In this document: piece after piece, positions 26,003 to 35,270 of the stretch
How the letters are laid out: every line of letters begins with the position of its first letter
How positions within the stretch are numbered: position 1 is the stretch's first letter
Assembly: GCF_010820665.1 (NCBI RefSeq)
Contig: NZ_JAAIKC010000001.1
Location: 930,001 to 994,000, forward strand
Direction of reading: 5' to 3'
DNA from: Paenibacillus sp. SYP-B3998
GTDB taxonomy: Bacteria; Bacillota; Bacilli; Paenibacillales; NBRC-103111
DNA length: 64,000 nt
Notes under the pieces: generated by a model
The model's input: the letters and a program-made list of their open reading frames with translations, nothing else
Database searches by the model: none
Told to the model about the DNA's origin: nothing
Translations under genes and position numbers: made by a program

Positions 26003-28423
26003 GTGAAATTAGGTTGTAAAAGGGGACAATCCTTTTGGATTATTAGCTTTATTGGGTGTATGCTGCTTACTGCACTTGCGCAGGTACTTCCTTTAAGTAC
26101 AGGGCTGGCGTATGCGGAACAAGCAACAATTGAAATTCAGTCGGAAGTTGGATTTGGAGCCTCTAATGTGAAACAAGGCAGCGTGGCTCCTGCCACGATT
26201 ACCCTTAAGAATACAGGAGCGAGTGTATCGGGTGATTTGGTCATACAAATTGGAAATCCAGATGGTAAGGATTTCAGTTATGCCCAGCATGTAGAGCTTC
26301 CGCAGGGAAGCACCAAAGTCATTAAGATGAGCTTGCCGAGCTATGCGTATTCAAAAGATAATAATAGTCTTTCTTTCTATGAAAATTCAGTCCAAAGCGG
26401 TAAGAAACTTTCCTTGTTGGGAAATACGTATTTGGAAGCGTTCTTTATGTCCAAAGACATTGTACAGGTCGGGGTGCTAGCCCCGGATGTTGATACGTTG
26501 AATTTTCTTGCGCTTCTAAGCCAATTCGGAAAAAAAGTGAATGTCCTGCACCTCAAGCAGCCTGACATTTCTGAATCTGCCATGGGATTGGATATGCTAG
26601 ATGTGTTGGTGCTAAACGACTTCGCGTCCGATACACTAACACACAAGCAAGTTGAGGCTATTCAAGTATGGACGAAACGTGGAGGTACGCTTATTTTGGG
26701 AGGAGGCGCTGGCTACGCCAAAACGGCAGCACCCTTTGCTAAGGATGCACCTGTCGTGTACCAAGGGACATTATCTGTACAAGAGCTTCCAGAAATGGCG
26801 AAAACAGGTGAGAAGGAACTGAAGCTTTCACAGCCTTTCACCATTTCGCAGGGACAACTCACTCAAGGCGCTGAATCGCTAATTGTTGAAGATGACCTTC
26901 CTATTTATGCAAGAAAAGCTTATGGGATGGGGTTTATCGTTTATGTGGCCTATGATCTATCTCTGAACCCAATCGCTTCTTGGAATGGGAACCCAAGACT
27001 GTGGGAAAGAATGCTTGCTTCCCCCTTAGATACGGCAAGTGCGATTACGGGGAATCAGATGAGATACGGAACTGATCCGTATTGGGAAATGGCTCGCGCT
27101 TTAGAGTATTTCCCGACTTTGCAATCGCCGAAACTTGCTGGATTAGCTTGGGTGCTGTTGTTGTATGCAGTTACCGTTGCTCCACTGCTCTACTTCATCC
27201 TTCGTCGATTGGATCGAAGAGAATGGGCCTGGGTACTTATTCCCCTTCTCTCCCTTGTGACGAGTATCGGTATTTTTCAGTTTAGTGCGACGAATCGCGG
27301 AAATATGATGGCTCAAGCTTTGCATACGATTGAACTGGATGGTTCGGGTTCTGGCGTCAAGCACTCCGCACTGTCTGTTTTCCTGCCCAAGGGTGGGAGT
27401 TTGGAACTGCCTTTTACTCCTGGTGAGGTGGTTCGTCCCTTCATGAGAAGCGAAAACTATTCGATGCAGCAGTTGAACAAGGCTACTGAACTTGTTATTC
27501 GTCCACTTGAAGAAGGGGCCAAGGTTCGTTTGCAAAATATACCGTATTCTTCTCTGAGTAAAATGGTAGTGGATGAAGAAAAGCCAGTTTCAATCGGAAA
27601 GTTGGATTATAAGATAACGATGATGATGGGGAATGCGGCAAAGGGTGAAGTGACGAACAATACAAAAAAAGATCTCGTAGATGCAGCAGTTTTAGTGAAT
27701 CAATCTTATATCAATCTTGGCAGCTTAAAAGCAGGGGATTCTGTAAGCTTTGATACTTCAAATGGGATTGGCGTGAACGATTATCAAGGTGTGGCAAATT
27801 CAGCATTTCCGGATACGTCACAGCGGGGAATCGATCTTAAGTTTCACCAGCGAACTATATTAAGCTCTTATTTATTTGCGAAAGCCAGGTTAACGGGTGG
27901 TTTTGAACCGATGATCATGGGGTGGGTTAAGGAGCAAACGCCAATGATGCTAGCCAACGGTAAGAAACTACCGACGGAACAGTTAACGCTATTCGTTCAA
28001 AATATGAAAATTAATTATGTTTCCAGTGATGGGAAAATAGCTATTCCTAGTGCTTTATTGTTTCCAGAGTTAGTGGATAATCATTTGAAAATGAGTGCAT
28101 TTAATTTCAGGAATGACACTCATATGGAGATCGGTAGCGGTGACGTCACATTCGAATATCGCTTGCCAGTCATTCCTAAGGCTGTCTATCAAACCATGAG
28201 TATGCAAAGTGAATCGAATAAAGATGTGACCTTTGAAATATGGAATGGACAATCCCAATCTTGGGAGGCTCTTGATGTAAAGCCACTAATGAAATGGGAA
28301 GGTGACGCTTTGCAATCTTATCTTGTGGAGGGGAAGAAGATTCGATTGAAGGCGGCTACTGCACAAAACAATACGTTACTCCGCATTCCAGCGGTTTCAC
28401 TTGAAGGGGTGGTGAAGCCATGA
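26003..28423 (+). CDS. Large secreted/membrane protein heading the MoxR-vWA cluster, unknown
   Basis: 806 residues from GTG 26003, 8 bases after AAGGGAG (an ATG at 25985 lies before that site). An N-terminal signal/anchor (residues ~8-32) is followed by an immunoglobulin-like part with VAPATITLKNTGASVSGDL. A region with amidotransferase-like character comes next (VQVGVLAPDVDTLNFL, LDVLVLNDF, WTKRGGTLILGGGAGYAK), then two helices around residues 375-430, then a second beta-rich extracellular part. It is the first gene of a tight series, its stop overlapping the ABC ATPase start (ATGA). It resembles large proteins next to ABC/MoxR genes in Paenibacillus. Function unknown. Confidence 0.85.
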   Translation: MKLGCKRGQSFWIISFIGCMLLTALAQVLPLSTGLAYAEQATIEIQSEVGFGASNVKQGSVAPATITLKNTGASVSGDLVIQIGNPDGKDFSYAQHVELPQGSTKVIKMSLPSYAYSKDNNSLSFYENSVQSGKKLSLLGNTYLEAFFMSKDIVQVGVLAPDVDTLNFLALLSQFGKKVNVLHLKQPDISESAMGLDMLDVLVLNDFASDTLTHKQVEAIQVWTKRGGTLILGGGAGYAKTAAPFAKDAPVVYQGTLSVQELPEMAKTGEKELKLSQPFTISQGQLTQGAESLIVEDDLPIYARKAYGMGFIVYVAYDLSLNPIASWNGNPRLWERMLASPLDTASAITGNQMRYGTDPYWEMARALEYFPTLQSPKLAGLAWVLLLYAVTVAPLLYFILRRLDRREWAWVLIPLLSLVTSIGIFQFSATNRGNMMAQALHTIELDGSGSGVKHSALSVFLPKGGSLELPFTPGEVVRPFMRSENYSMQQLNKATELVIRPLEEGAKVRLQNIPYSSLSKMVVDEEKPVSIGKLDYKITMMMGNAAKGEVTNNTKKDLVDAAVLVNQSYINLGSLKAGDSVSFDTSNGIGVNDYQGVANSAFPDTSQRGIDLKFHQRTILSSYLFAKARLTGGFEPMIMGWVKEQTPMMLANGKKLPTEQLTLFVQNMKINYVSSDGKIAIPSALLFPELVDNHLKMSAFNFRNDTHMEIGSGDVTFEYRLPVIPKAVYQTMSMQSESNKDVTFEIWNGQSQSWEALDVKPLMKWEGDALQSYLVEGKKIRLKAATAQNNTLLRIPAVSLEGVVKP

Positions 28424-29373
28424 TTGAACTTACGCAGCTAACCAAAAAATACGGAAATTTCACAGCATTAGATACATTGACGATGCAGATTGATAAAGGC
28501 ACTGTTTTCGGCTTCGTTGGTCCCAACGGTGCAGGTAAGTCAACGACAATGTCCATTTTAGCAACGTTGTTGAATCCTTCGTCGGGGACGGCGAAGGTCG
28601 GGGGTTATGATGTCACGGAGAAGCCCAAGGAAGTTCGTAAACTGATCGGTTATATGCCTGATTTTTTTGGAGTGTACGATAATTTTAAAGCGACGGAGTA
28701 TTTGGATTTCTATGGAGCAAGTTATGGCATTTCGAGAGCAGACCGTTTGAAGCTCATTCCTCAACTGTTAGACCTCGTTAATTTAACGGAAAAAGCGGAT
28801 TTCTACGTAGATTCGTTGTCTAGAGGAATGAAGCAGCGGCTTTGTTTAGCAAGATGTTTAGTGCATGAGCCAGAAGTTCTGATTCTCGATGAACCGGCTT
28901 CCGGTCTTGATCCGCGAGCGCGTATAGAAATGAGGGAAATCCTCAAAGAACTAAAGGCCATGGGCAAAACGATTATTATCTCATCTCATATCTTGCCTGA
29001 GCTTGCGGAAATGGTGGATGAAATTGGGGTTATTGAGTATGGAAAGTTAATCGCTAAAGGCAAAGTAGCGGATATACAGAATCGAATGAAAGCGAATCGC
29101 GTGCTGCATGTGCGTGTGGTTGATCATAGGGAAGAAGCTAAAAGATTTCTAGAAGAGCAGCCGCTTGTTACCATGGTGTTTGCAGATGAGAAGGGGATTC
29201 ATGTTCATTTCAGCGGGAGTGATGCAGAACAGTCTCAGCTTCTTATTCAGCTTGTGCAAAGGGGTTATCAAGTTCTTTCTTTCAGTGAGGCATTGACCAA
29301 TCTGGAAGATGTATTTTTGGAAATTACCAAAGGGGGTGGAGCGCACGATGAACAGCAAATTAAACTGGATTAA
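28420..29373 (+). CDS. ABC transporter ATP-binding protein
   Basis: 317 residues with all ABC motifs: Walker A GPNGAGKST (residues ~36-44), signature LSRGMKQRLCLAR, Walker B VLILDEPASGLDPRAR, and the switch His in IISSHILPE. It is the CcmA/NatA-type ATPase used by ABC-2 exporters. Start ATG overlaps the previous stop by 4 bases. The next gene, an ABC-2 type permease, starts inside its 3' end. The substrate is unknown; its membership of the vWA/MoxR cluster suggests an envelope role. Confidence 0.95.
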   Translation: MIELTQLTKKYGNFTALDTLTMQIDKGTVFGFVGPNGAGKSTTMSILATLLNPSSGTAKVGGYDVTEKPKEVRKLIGYMPDFFGVYDNFKATEYLDFYGASYGISRADRLKLIPQLLDLVNLTEKADFYVDSLSRGMKQRLCLARCLVHEPEVLILDEPASGLDPRARIEMREILKELKAMGKTIIISSHILPELAEMVDEIGVIEYGKLIAKGKVADIQNRMKANRVLHVRVVDHREEAKRFLEEQPLVTMVFADEKGIHVHFSGSDAEQSQLLIQLVQRGYQVLSFSEALTNLEDVFLEITKGGGAHDEQQIKLD

Positions 29374-30190
29374 TCCTGTGCTGGAAAAAGAGTTTCGCTT
29401 GCGCATGCGCTCGATTCGATCACCGCTATCCATATTTGTTTATTTAGTAGCTATCGGACTTTTCGCACTTGGCTTTGCTTACATCAATACAGGAAATCAA
29501 CCGGGCGGGGCGCTTAGCACAACCAAGAGCAGTGAGCTGTTTTATTTCCTGAGTTGTGCGCAATTAGTGCTCATTGCGTTCATGACACCAGGATTGACTG
29601 CTGGCGTCGTAAGTGGTGAACGTGAAAAACAGACCTTAAATATGCTGCTGACGACTCAGCAAAGTTCGGCCACGATTATTTTGAGCAAGCTGCTTTCCTC
29701 GTTAAGCTTCATGCTGTTAACTGTAGTCGCTTCTATGCCTCTTTACAGTATTGTTTTTTTGTATGGTGGCGTATCGCCTTGGCAGTTGTTGTACGTTTTT
29801 ATTTTTTATGTGTTCGTTATGTTTTTGCTCGGAGCTGTGGGAATTTTCTTCTCAACGTTATTGAAAAAAACAGTCGTATCTATCATAGCTACTTATGGGT
29901 TTGTCCTATTTATTTTTGGATTCACGGCCCTTGCGGGCATTTTCTTCGGGAAAATCAGCAGTTCAACTAGAAATGAGGAAATACTAGGCTATTTCCTTAG
30001 CTTTAATCCTATGGCTGTTTTGTTAAGCATTATGATGCCGGATTTCACGAAGCAATTATTTAGAGGACACACATGGCTGCAAATGTGGCATTTTTTTTTA
30101 GGCGGATATACGATTCTTTCTGTTGTCCTGCTCTGGCTTAGCATTCGGTATTTGCGTCCTAGAATGAAACAGAAGAAGTTGAATAATTGA
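29348..30190 (+). CDS. ABC-2 type transporter permease
   Basis: 280 residues with six predicted helices. The N-terminal NWINPVLEKEFRLRMRSIRSP is a typical cytoplasmic start of ABC-2 permeases, followed by a first helix near residues 28-48 and the GVVSGEREKQTLNMLLTT segment between helices two and three. GGGGGTGGAGCG precedes ATG 29348, which overlaps the ATPase gene by 26 bases, so the two form one exporter. No gliding or spore-specific feature is visible. Confidence 0.92.
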   Translation: MNSKLNWINPVLEKEFRLRMRSIRSPLSIFVYLVAIGLFALGFAYINTGNQPGGALSTTKSSELFYFLSCAQLVLIAFMTPGLTAGVVSGEREKQTLNMLLTTQQSSATIILSKLLSSLSFMLLTVVASMPLYSIVFLYGGVSPWQLLYVFIFYVFVMFLLGAVGIFFSTLLKKTVVSIIATYGFVLFIFGFTALAGIFFGKISSSTRNEEILGYFLSFNPMAVLLSIMMPDFTKQLFRGHTWLQMWHFFLGGYTILSVVLLWLSIRYLRPRMKQKKLNN

Positions 30191-30247
30191 AATTCTGAGC
30201 TTGGTTGAAGGATGCTAATTTATAATTTAGAAAGGAGATGTCAGAAC

Positions 30248-31960
30248 GTGAAGCAAGATGAGTTGGATACTTGGATGCATCCCGTACGAAATCGTCTTTG
30301 GATGGCGCTGAGTTTGCACTTGCTTGCTTGGGGCGCAATAGTTGGTTTGGCAGCAGCCTCGATGTGGCTGTTACTTGGACGTTTTATTGTGATTCATGGC
30401 TATCGATATGGCGCAATGTTCACCTTAATGGGTGTAATTGTCTTAAGTGCAATATGGCTTTTATTTCATCGACCGAATGTAAAAGATGCCGTCAAATTGC
30501 TTGATCATAACGGGTTGGATGATCGAGTGTCCACGGCACTTGCTTATCGCGAGAAGACATCACTGTTAGCGGTGCTTCAAAGGCAAGATACGGTTGAGAG
30601 GGTATCGCGATTTGTTGCAGCGGAGCTGCGCGTTGTCGTACCTTTAAGAATATCGCGTAAACTGTGGCGGTTGGGCATAGGGGCAATTATTATGTTTGGT
30701 CTACTTCTCCTCCTTCCTAATGCGAATGATACAATTCTTGCGAACATGAAAAAAGAACAAGCTTGGGTGCAAGAGCAGCAAAGGCTTGTTGATGAACTTG
30801 TGAAAAAAACACAAGTTAAGTCGGCGGCGACTCCGGCTGTAAAACAGATGACAGAAGCTCTGAAAGAGTTGGAGCGTAAGCTCGGACAGTCACCGACGTC
30901 TGCTAAAGGACTGGAAGAATTGGAAAAAACGTTGAAAAAGCTGGAAGCGGGATTAAATGAATTGGAGAAACAAAAGCAGCGAGCGGATCAGTTGGCACAG
31001 TCGATGCAGCGAACCGAAGCACTTCGTGAACTCGGCAAAACTATGCAGCAAAATCATGCGGGAAGCATTCAAGATGAGGTCGCAAAGCTTGGTATGCGGG
31101 TAGAGAAGATGACAACGGAGCAAAAGCAGCAGCTTGCCAGTGAGCTTGAGCGTCTCGCTGACTCAGCCTCTACAGCATCGCCAGCGAAGGAGCAGGAGCC
31201 TCGCTCACAGTTTCAGCAAGCCGCGAGCATACTGCGTAGCGGCGGTGACGAGCAGGCTGCTCTCGCCGGACTGCAGGCTGGTCTTACGGCTTCCGCAACT
31301 GAGCAGCAAGCACTCGCGGAGCAGCAGGCACAAGCTACGCAAGCCGCCTCGAGGCTAGCCGCAGGCGCGCTGCCCAAGGCTCGTGAGCTAGCTGCGAGCG
31401 GAATGAAGCCTAGCGAGGCGTGGGCGCCAAGCGGCCTTGCAGAGCGGCTCGCTTCCGCAGAACCAGCGGGAGCGCCCGGGGCGAGTATGCCACCAGAAGC
31501 AAGTGTGTCAGCAGGCTCGGCGAAGCCGCAACCAAGCGGCACCGGAAGTGGCGCTGTTGGTGCAGGGGCCACAGGAGGACCGCCAAGCGGCGGCCATGCT
31601 GCAGGCGGGAGCAATGCAGGCAGTGGCGGTGATATGGGGGGAGGCCGTGTAGGCACCGGAAGCGGCGCAGGGGGGACGCAGGGCGGTACGGGTGCGGGAA
31701 CGCGTGGGCTTGTGACTGCGCCGCGGGAACGCTCAGGCAGCGGCAGTACTTACGCGGATGGTGGGCCCTCACGCGGTAGTGGCGGGGAAGTGAGCCAAGG
31801 CGGCTCCGCGCCAGCTATGGACGGAGTGTCACAGCCCTATGAGGATGTTTACGCAGATTACGCAGCGGAGGCGTCCAGTTCTTTGAATCGTTCTGATTTA
31901 CCACAACATATGCAAAATTTAGTAAGGGATTATTTCTTAGAAATCCAACCGCAACAGTAA
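30248..31960 (+). CDS. Membrane-anchored coiled-coil protein with Gly/Ala-rich region, unknown
   Basis: About 570 residues from GTG 30248, 7 bases after AAAGGAGATG. Two membrane helices (~25-50 and ~58-78) and a third near 140-160 are followed by a long charged coiled coil (~175-300) rich in Glu/Lys/Gln. An Ala/Gln-rich stretch follows, then a Gly/Ser/Ala/Pro-rich low-complexity region (~400-530, many GSG, GGS, GAG units), ending in a short acidic domain (DLPQHMQNLVRDYFLEIQ). The low-complexity part is strikingly GC-rich compared with its surroundings. Position before moxR recalls the large membrane proteins in MoxR-DUF58-vWA loci. Function unknown. Confidence 0.8.
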   Translation: MKQDELDTWMHPVRNRLWMALSLHLLAWGAIVGLAAASMWLLLGRFIVIHGYRYGAMFTLMGVIVLSAIWLLFHRPNVKDAVKLLDHNGLDDRVSTALAYREKTSLLAVLQRQDTVERVSRFVAAELRVVVPLRISRKLWRLGIGAIIMFGLLLLLPNANDTILANMKKEQAWVQEQQRLVDELVKKTQVKSAATPAVKQMTEALKELERKLGQSPTSAKGLEELEKTLKKLEAGLNELEKQKQRADQLAQSMQRTEALRELGKTMQQNHAGSIQDEVAKLGMRVEKMTTEQKQQLASELERLADSASTASPAKEQEPRSQFQQAASILRSGGDEQAALAGLQAGLTASATEQQALAEQQAQATQAASRLAAGALPKARELAASGMKPSEAWAPSGLAERLASAEPAGAPGASMPPEASVSAGSAKPQPSGTGSGAVGAGATGGPPSGGHAAGGSNAGSGGDMGGGRVGTGSGAGGTQGGTGAGTRGLVTAPRERSGSGSTYADGGPSRGSGGEVSQGGSAPAMDGVSQPYEDVYADYAAEASSSLNRSDLPQHMQNLVRDYFLEIQPQQ

Positions 31961-32007
31961 TCCTTAAAAAGAACTTGAATTTTGCCTCATAGGGAGTGAT
32001 TGCGGCC

Positions 32008-32997
32008 ATGATCGAATCAGAAGAGCAACTGGCTTCTTGGAGCCTTACGGTCAATCAAATAAAAGAACAAATTGGGCGCGTTATTGTCGGCCAACACGAT
32101 GTTGTCGAGCAATTGCTGTGGTGTATGTTGGCAGGCGGGCATGCGCTTCTGGAGGGGATACCTGGACTCGGCAAAACGATGCTTGTCAAAACAATTGCCG
32201 ATACAGTTGATCTCAGTTTTTCGCGTATTCAATTTACACCCGATTTGATGCCGGCTGATATTACGGGAACGAACATTATTCAATTTGGCAAGCAAGGAGA
32301 CACCTCTTATCGTTTTCAAAAAGGCCCTTTGTTCGGCCATATTGTGCTAGCGGACGAAATAAATCGGGCTACACCGAAGACACAAAGCGCTTTGTTAGAA
32401 GCGATGCAGGAGAGAACGGTAACAATCGGTTCTGAAACATACACGCTGCCGTCTCCTTTTTTTGTGCTAGCGACGCAAAACCCGCTAGAGCAGGAAGGAA
32501 CTTATCCGCTTCCTGAAGCGCAGCTTGATCGATTTATGCTCAAAATCCATGTGACTTATCCGACGAAAGTCGAGTTAAAAGAAATTGTGCTTCGCACTAC
32601 AACTGCTGTCCAACAGCAGGCTGAGAAAGTAGCGGATGGCGATCTCTTAAGGAACATTCAGCAGGGGCTAAAAGAAATTCTCGTAGCTGAGGACGTGCTT
32701 GATTACGCAGTGCAAGTACTTATGAACACGCACCCGGAAGAGTCGACTGCCCCGGACTCTGTCAAGAAATATGTTCGTTTCGGGTCGGGTCCTCGTGGCG
32801 TCCAGTCGATGATTGCCGTATCTAAAGTACGAGCTTTCCTTGCCGGACGTTATCATGTTTCAAAGCCGGATATCGCAGAAGCAGCATATCCGGCTTTGCG
32901 CCATCGGTTATTTTTAAACTTTGAAGGTCAAGCCATGGGTATTTTACCGGATACGATCATTCAATCTGTCATTCGTTCTATGGAACATGTCCGATGA
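32008..32997 (+). CDS. MoxR-family AAA+ ATPase
   Basis: 329 residues. Walker A GIPGLGKTML near residue 48, Walker B VLADEINRATPKTQSALLEAMQE near 112, sensor FVLATQNPLEQEGTYPLPEAQLDRF, and a C-terminal lid domain are all present. MoxR ATPases act as chaperones with vWA proteins, often inserting cofactors or remodelling envelope complexes. ATG 32008 is chosen because AGGGAGTGA at 31991 gives good spacing. The stop overlaps the DUF58 gene by 4 bases, the classical moxR-DUF58-vWA order. Confidence 0.95.
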   Translation: MIESEEQLASWSLTVNQIKEQIGRVIVGQHDVVEQLLWCMLAGGHALLEGIPGLGKTMLVKTIADTVDLSFSRIQFTPDLMPADITGTNIIQFGKQGDTSYRFQKGPLFGHIVLADEINRATPKTQSALLEAMQERTVTIGSETYTLPSPFFVLATQNPLEQEGTYPLPEAQLDRFMLKIHVTYPTKVELKEIVLRTTTAVQQQAEKVADGDLLRNIQQGLKEILVAEDVLDYAVQVLMNTHPEESTAPDSVKKYVRFGSGPRGVQSMIAVSKVRAFLAGRYHVSKPDIAEAAYPALRHRLFLNFEGQAMGILPDTIIQSVIRSMEHVR

Positions 32998-33905
32998 ACG
33001 GCAAATCTATTCATTTATTGGAACCGGTTTTCATGCAGCGTTTGGATCAAATGAGTATAGCGTCGAAGAGTCGTATCCGCGGTACCATGCAAGGAAAGCG
33101 CCGTTCAAGCGAGTACGGTTCCTCCTTGGATTTTGCCGATTACAGGCTGTACAGCCAAGGGGACGATACGCGTCAGTTGGATTGGCATGCTTATGGAAGG
33201 ACAGGCAAGCCGTTCGTTAAATTATTTAAGGATGAGCAAGAGCTGCAGGTAAATCTCTGGCTGGACGCCTCTCAATCGATGAACTTCGGCAAAATCGAAG
33301 GGGCAACGCCTCTACGCTCAAAGTGGGAATATGCCAGACAACTGGCAGCAGCCATCGGCTACATTTCCTTGTGTCGCTATGACCAAGTGAGTGCCTCAGC
33401 TTTCACTACACATATCACAAAGAAGCTGAAGCAGCTAAGAGGCAAGGCAAGCTCTCAGCGATTATTTGAATTTTTAGAGGGGTGCCAAGCAGAAGGAGTT
33501 GGCGATGTGGGCGCTGTTTTTTGTAACTCGTCCTTTCTTCCTCGTCAATCGGGAATGACCTGGTTATTTTCCGATTTTTTGTACGATCAGGGTGTGGAAG
33601 AGGCATTAGCTTATTTGCTTGCGGCTAAGCAGGAAGTTGTCGCTGTGCAAATTCTTGCCCCTGATGAACTTGTGCCCAAGCTTGCGGGGGAGCTGCGTCT
33701 CATTGATAGCGAGTCAGGGGCAGCCAAAGAAGTGGCAATAAGCAGCAGCGTGCTTGAGGCCTACCAAATAGAGATTCAAAAATATACGTCAACACTTCGG
33801 ACGTTTTGCTATGAGCGAGGCATTACCTACGTGCTTGCGATAACAAATGTGCCCGTAGAGGATGTTCTGTTGAAGGAATTTCGCCGTAGTGGAATAATTC
33901 GGTAG
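32994..33905 (+). CDS. DUF58 domain protein (MoxR partner)
   Basis: 303 residues with the DUF58 core GSSLDFADYRLYSQGDDTRQLDWHAYGRTGKPFVK (residues ~42-76, partly quoted motif YSQGDDTRQLDWHAYGRTG) and LDASQSMNFG near residue 92, which resembles a vWA metal site. No membrane helix is evident, unlike many DUF58 proteins. Cotranslated with moxR (ATGA overlap). DUF58 proteins are usual MoxR neighbours of unknown biochemical role. The next gene is on the opposite strand, separating it from the vWA genes. Confidence 0.93.
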   Translation: MNGKSIHLLEPVFMQRLDQMSIASKSRIRGTMQGKRRSSEYGSSLDFADYRLYSQGDDTRQLDWHAYGRTGKPFVKLFKDEQELQVNLWLDASQSMNFGKIEGATPLRSKWEYARQLAAAIGYISLCRYDQVSASAFTTHITKKLKQLRGKASSQRLFEFLEGCQAEGVGDVGAVFCNSSFLPRQSGMTWLFSDFLYDQGVEEALAYLLAAKQEVVAVQILAPDELVPKLAGELRLIDSESGAAKEVAISSSVLEAYQIEIQKYTSTLRTFCYERGITYVLAITNVPVEDVLLKEFRRSGIIR

Positions 33906-33929
33906 CCCTGATTGAAGGCTTCCTCCTTC

Positions 33930-35141
33930 TTAAGAGGATGCTCGCTGCATAAGGTGGACACCTCGTTTTGCTTGCCAGAGGCACCAACCATAAATGAGCA
34001 GGAATATGATCATGAGAAGGATAGAAACACGGTACATCACCGCATAGCTCCCGCTGTACGTCGCGATTGCGCCCAAGAGCATAGCGCCTGCGCCAATGCC
34101 GAGATCATTGGCAGAGAAGAACGTACCGCTAGCAGCTCCTCTGCGATTCGGGGCTGCCCTGGAAATTGTCCAAGCTTGCAGCGCCGGTTGCAAGGAACCA
34201 AAGCCAACCCCATAGCACAGTGCGGCTACAGCCAAGCTTGCTTCTGAATGGGCGTAAGAAAGAAGCAATAAGCCGCCAATTGTGAAAAATGCACCTGGAA
34301 GAAGCACCCATTTGGGTCCCTTTCGATCGAACAACACGCCAGTTACGGGACGTACGATTAACACCATACCGGCATTGCAAAGAAAGAACCATCCAACATT
34401 CGAAATGCCGGCTTCACGGCCGAAAAGTGTAATGAACGTGACGATGCCACCATAACATACTGCAGTACAGAGAAGCAGTGCGGAAGGAAGTAGTGCCGAG
34501 CGTTCTAGCAAGCGATCGACGAGGTTTGGCTTTTGAGCCGGCTTTTCGAGTGGCAGTGCCTTGGGATAGGAAATAAACAATGAGCTTACGATGGATAAGA
34601 CGGCAAGACATGTAGAAAGTAGAAGCACACGGGGGAAGCCGTATTTTTGCATCAGCCATAAGCCCGTTAGGGGTGCCAACGCGAGTGCAAAGGTATTGGA
34701 CAAACCGTAGTAGCCCATTCCTTCTCCGCGCCGCTGCGCAGGAATGATATCCGCGATAACAGTGCCTAGTGATGTGGTCGACATGCCCCAACCGATACCG
34801 TGTACGAAACGAGCTGCGAGAATGAGCGTGATAGCAGCCATATAGGAGTAGCCGGCAATAGTTAGGGCGCAAATTGATAAGCCGACAAGCAGAACGTGCT
34901 TTCTGCCGAATCGGTCAAGTGCTTTACCGGCAAATGGTCGCGTCAGCAAGGAAGAAATGGTGAATACCCCAATTACCAAGCCTACCTGAACATCGTTGCC
35001 ACCTAACTGCGATACATGAGTAGGAATGGTTGGGATCAGCATTTGAAAGCTGAAAAACAATAACAAATTCGACAATGAAGTAAGAAGAAATGTTTTTGTC
35101 CAAAGCGGCTTCTGCCGTTTGGAGGCGTTAGAATGTTTCAT
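33930..35141 (-). CDS. Major facilitator superfamily transporter
   Basis: 403 residues with 12 predicted helices in two halves. The first half shows FVHGIGWGMSTTSLGTVIADIIPAQRRGEGMGYYG, and AGKALDRFGRKHVLLVG carries the MFS motif A pattern (GxxxDRxGRK). The second half repeats it (GVLFDRKGPKWVLLPG). Drug or sugar efflux (DHA1-like) is likely, but the substrate is unknown. The start ATG at 35141 follows AGGAGGG; the open frame extends to 35276 over the opposite-strand start and is not used. It lies on the opposite strand between two parts of the MoxR-vWA cluster. Confidence 0.93.
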   Translation of the reverse strand: MKHSNASKRQKPLWTKTFLLTSLSNLLLFFSFQMLIPTIPTHVSQLGGNDVQVGLVIGVFTISSLLTRPFAGKALDRFGRKHVLLVGLSICALTIAGYSYMAAITLILAARFVHGIGWGMSTTSLGTVIADIIPAQRRGEGMGYYGLSNTFALALAPLTGLWLMQKYGFPRVLLLSTCLAVLSIVSSLFISYPKALPLEKPAQKPNLVDRLLERSALLPSALLLCTAVCYGGIVTFITLFGREAGISNVGWFFLCNAGMVLIVRPVTGVLFDRKGPKWVLLPGAFFTIGGLLLLSYAHSEASLAVAALCYGVGFGSLQPALQAWTISRAAPNRRGAASGTFFSANDLGIGAGAMLLGAIATYSGSYAVMYRVSILLMIIFLLIYGWCLWQAKRGVHLMQRASS

Positions 35142-35270
35142 GAGCCCTCCTTTTTTTGAATATACCTTGAACAAATGTGAAAGAAGCCTTTTTGTGTAGT
35201 ATGCCCCAGCAAAGGAAATCGAACGCAGGACGCGGCCCGCGTACTCATGTTCAGAAAAAGGTGAGATGAT

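Noticed and set aside
31213-31772. Long open frames on the minus strand (Pro/Ala-rich) and in other plus frames
   Set aside because: They are the shadow of the GC-rich Gly/Ala region of the plus-strand gene; no ribosome site and highly repetitive composition.
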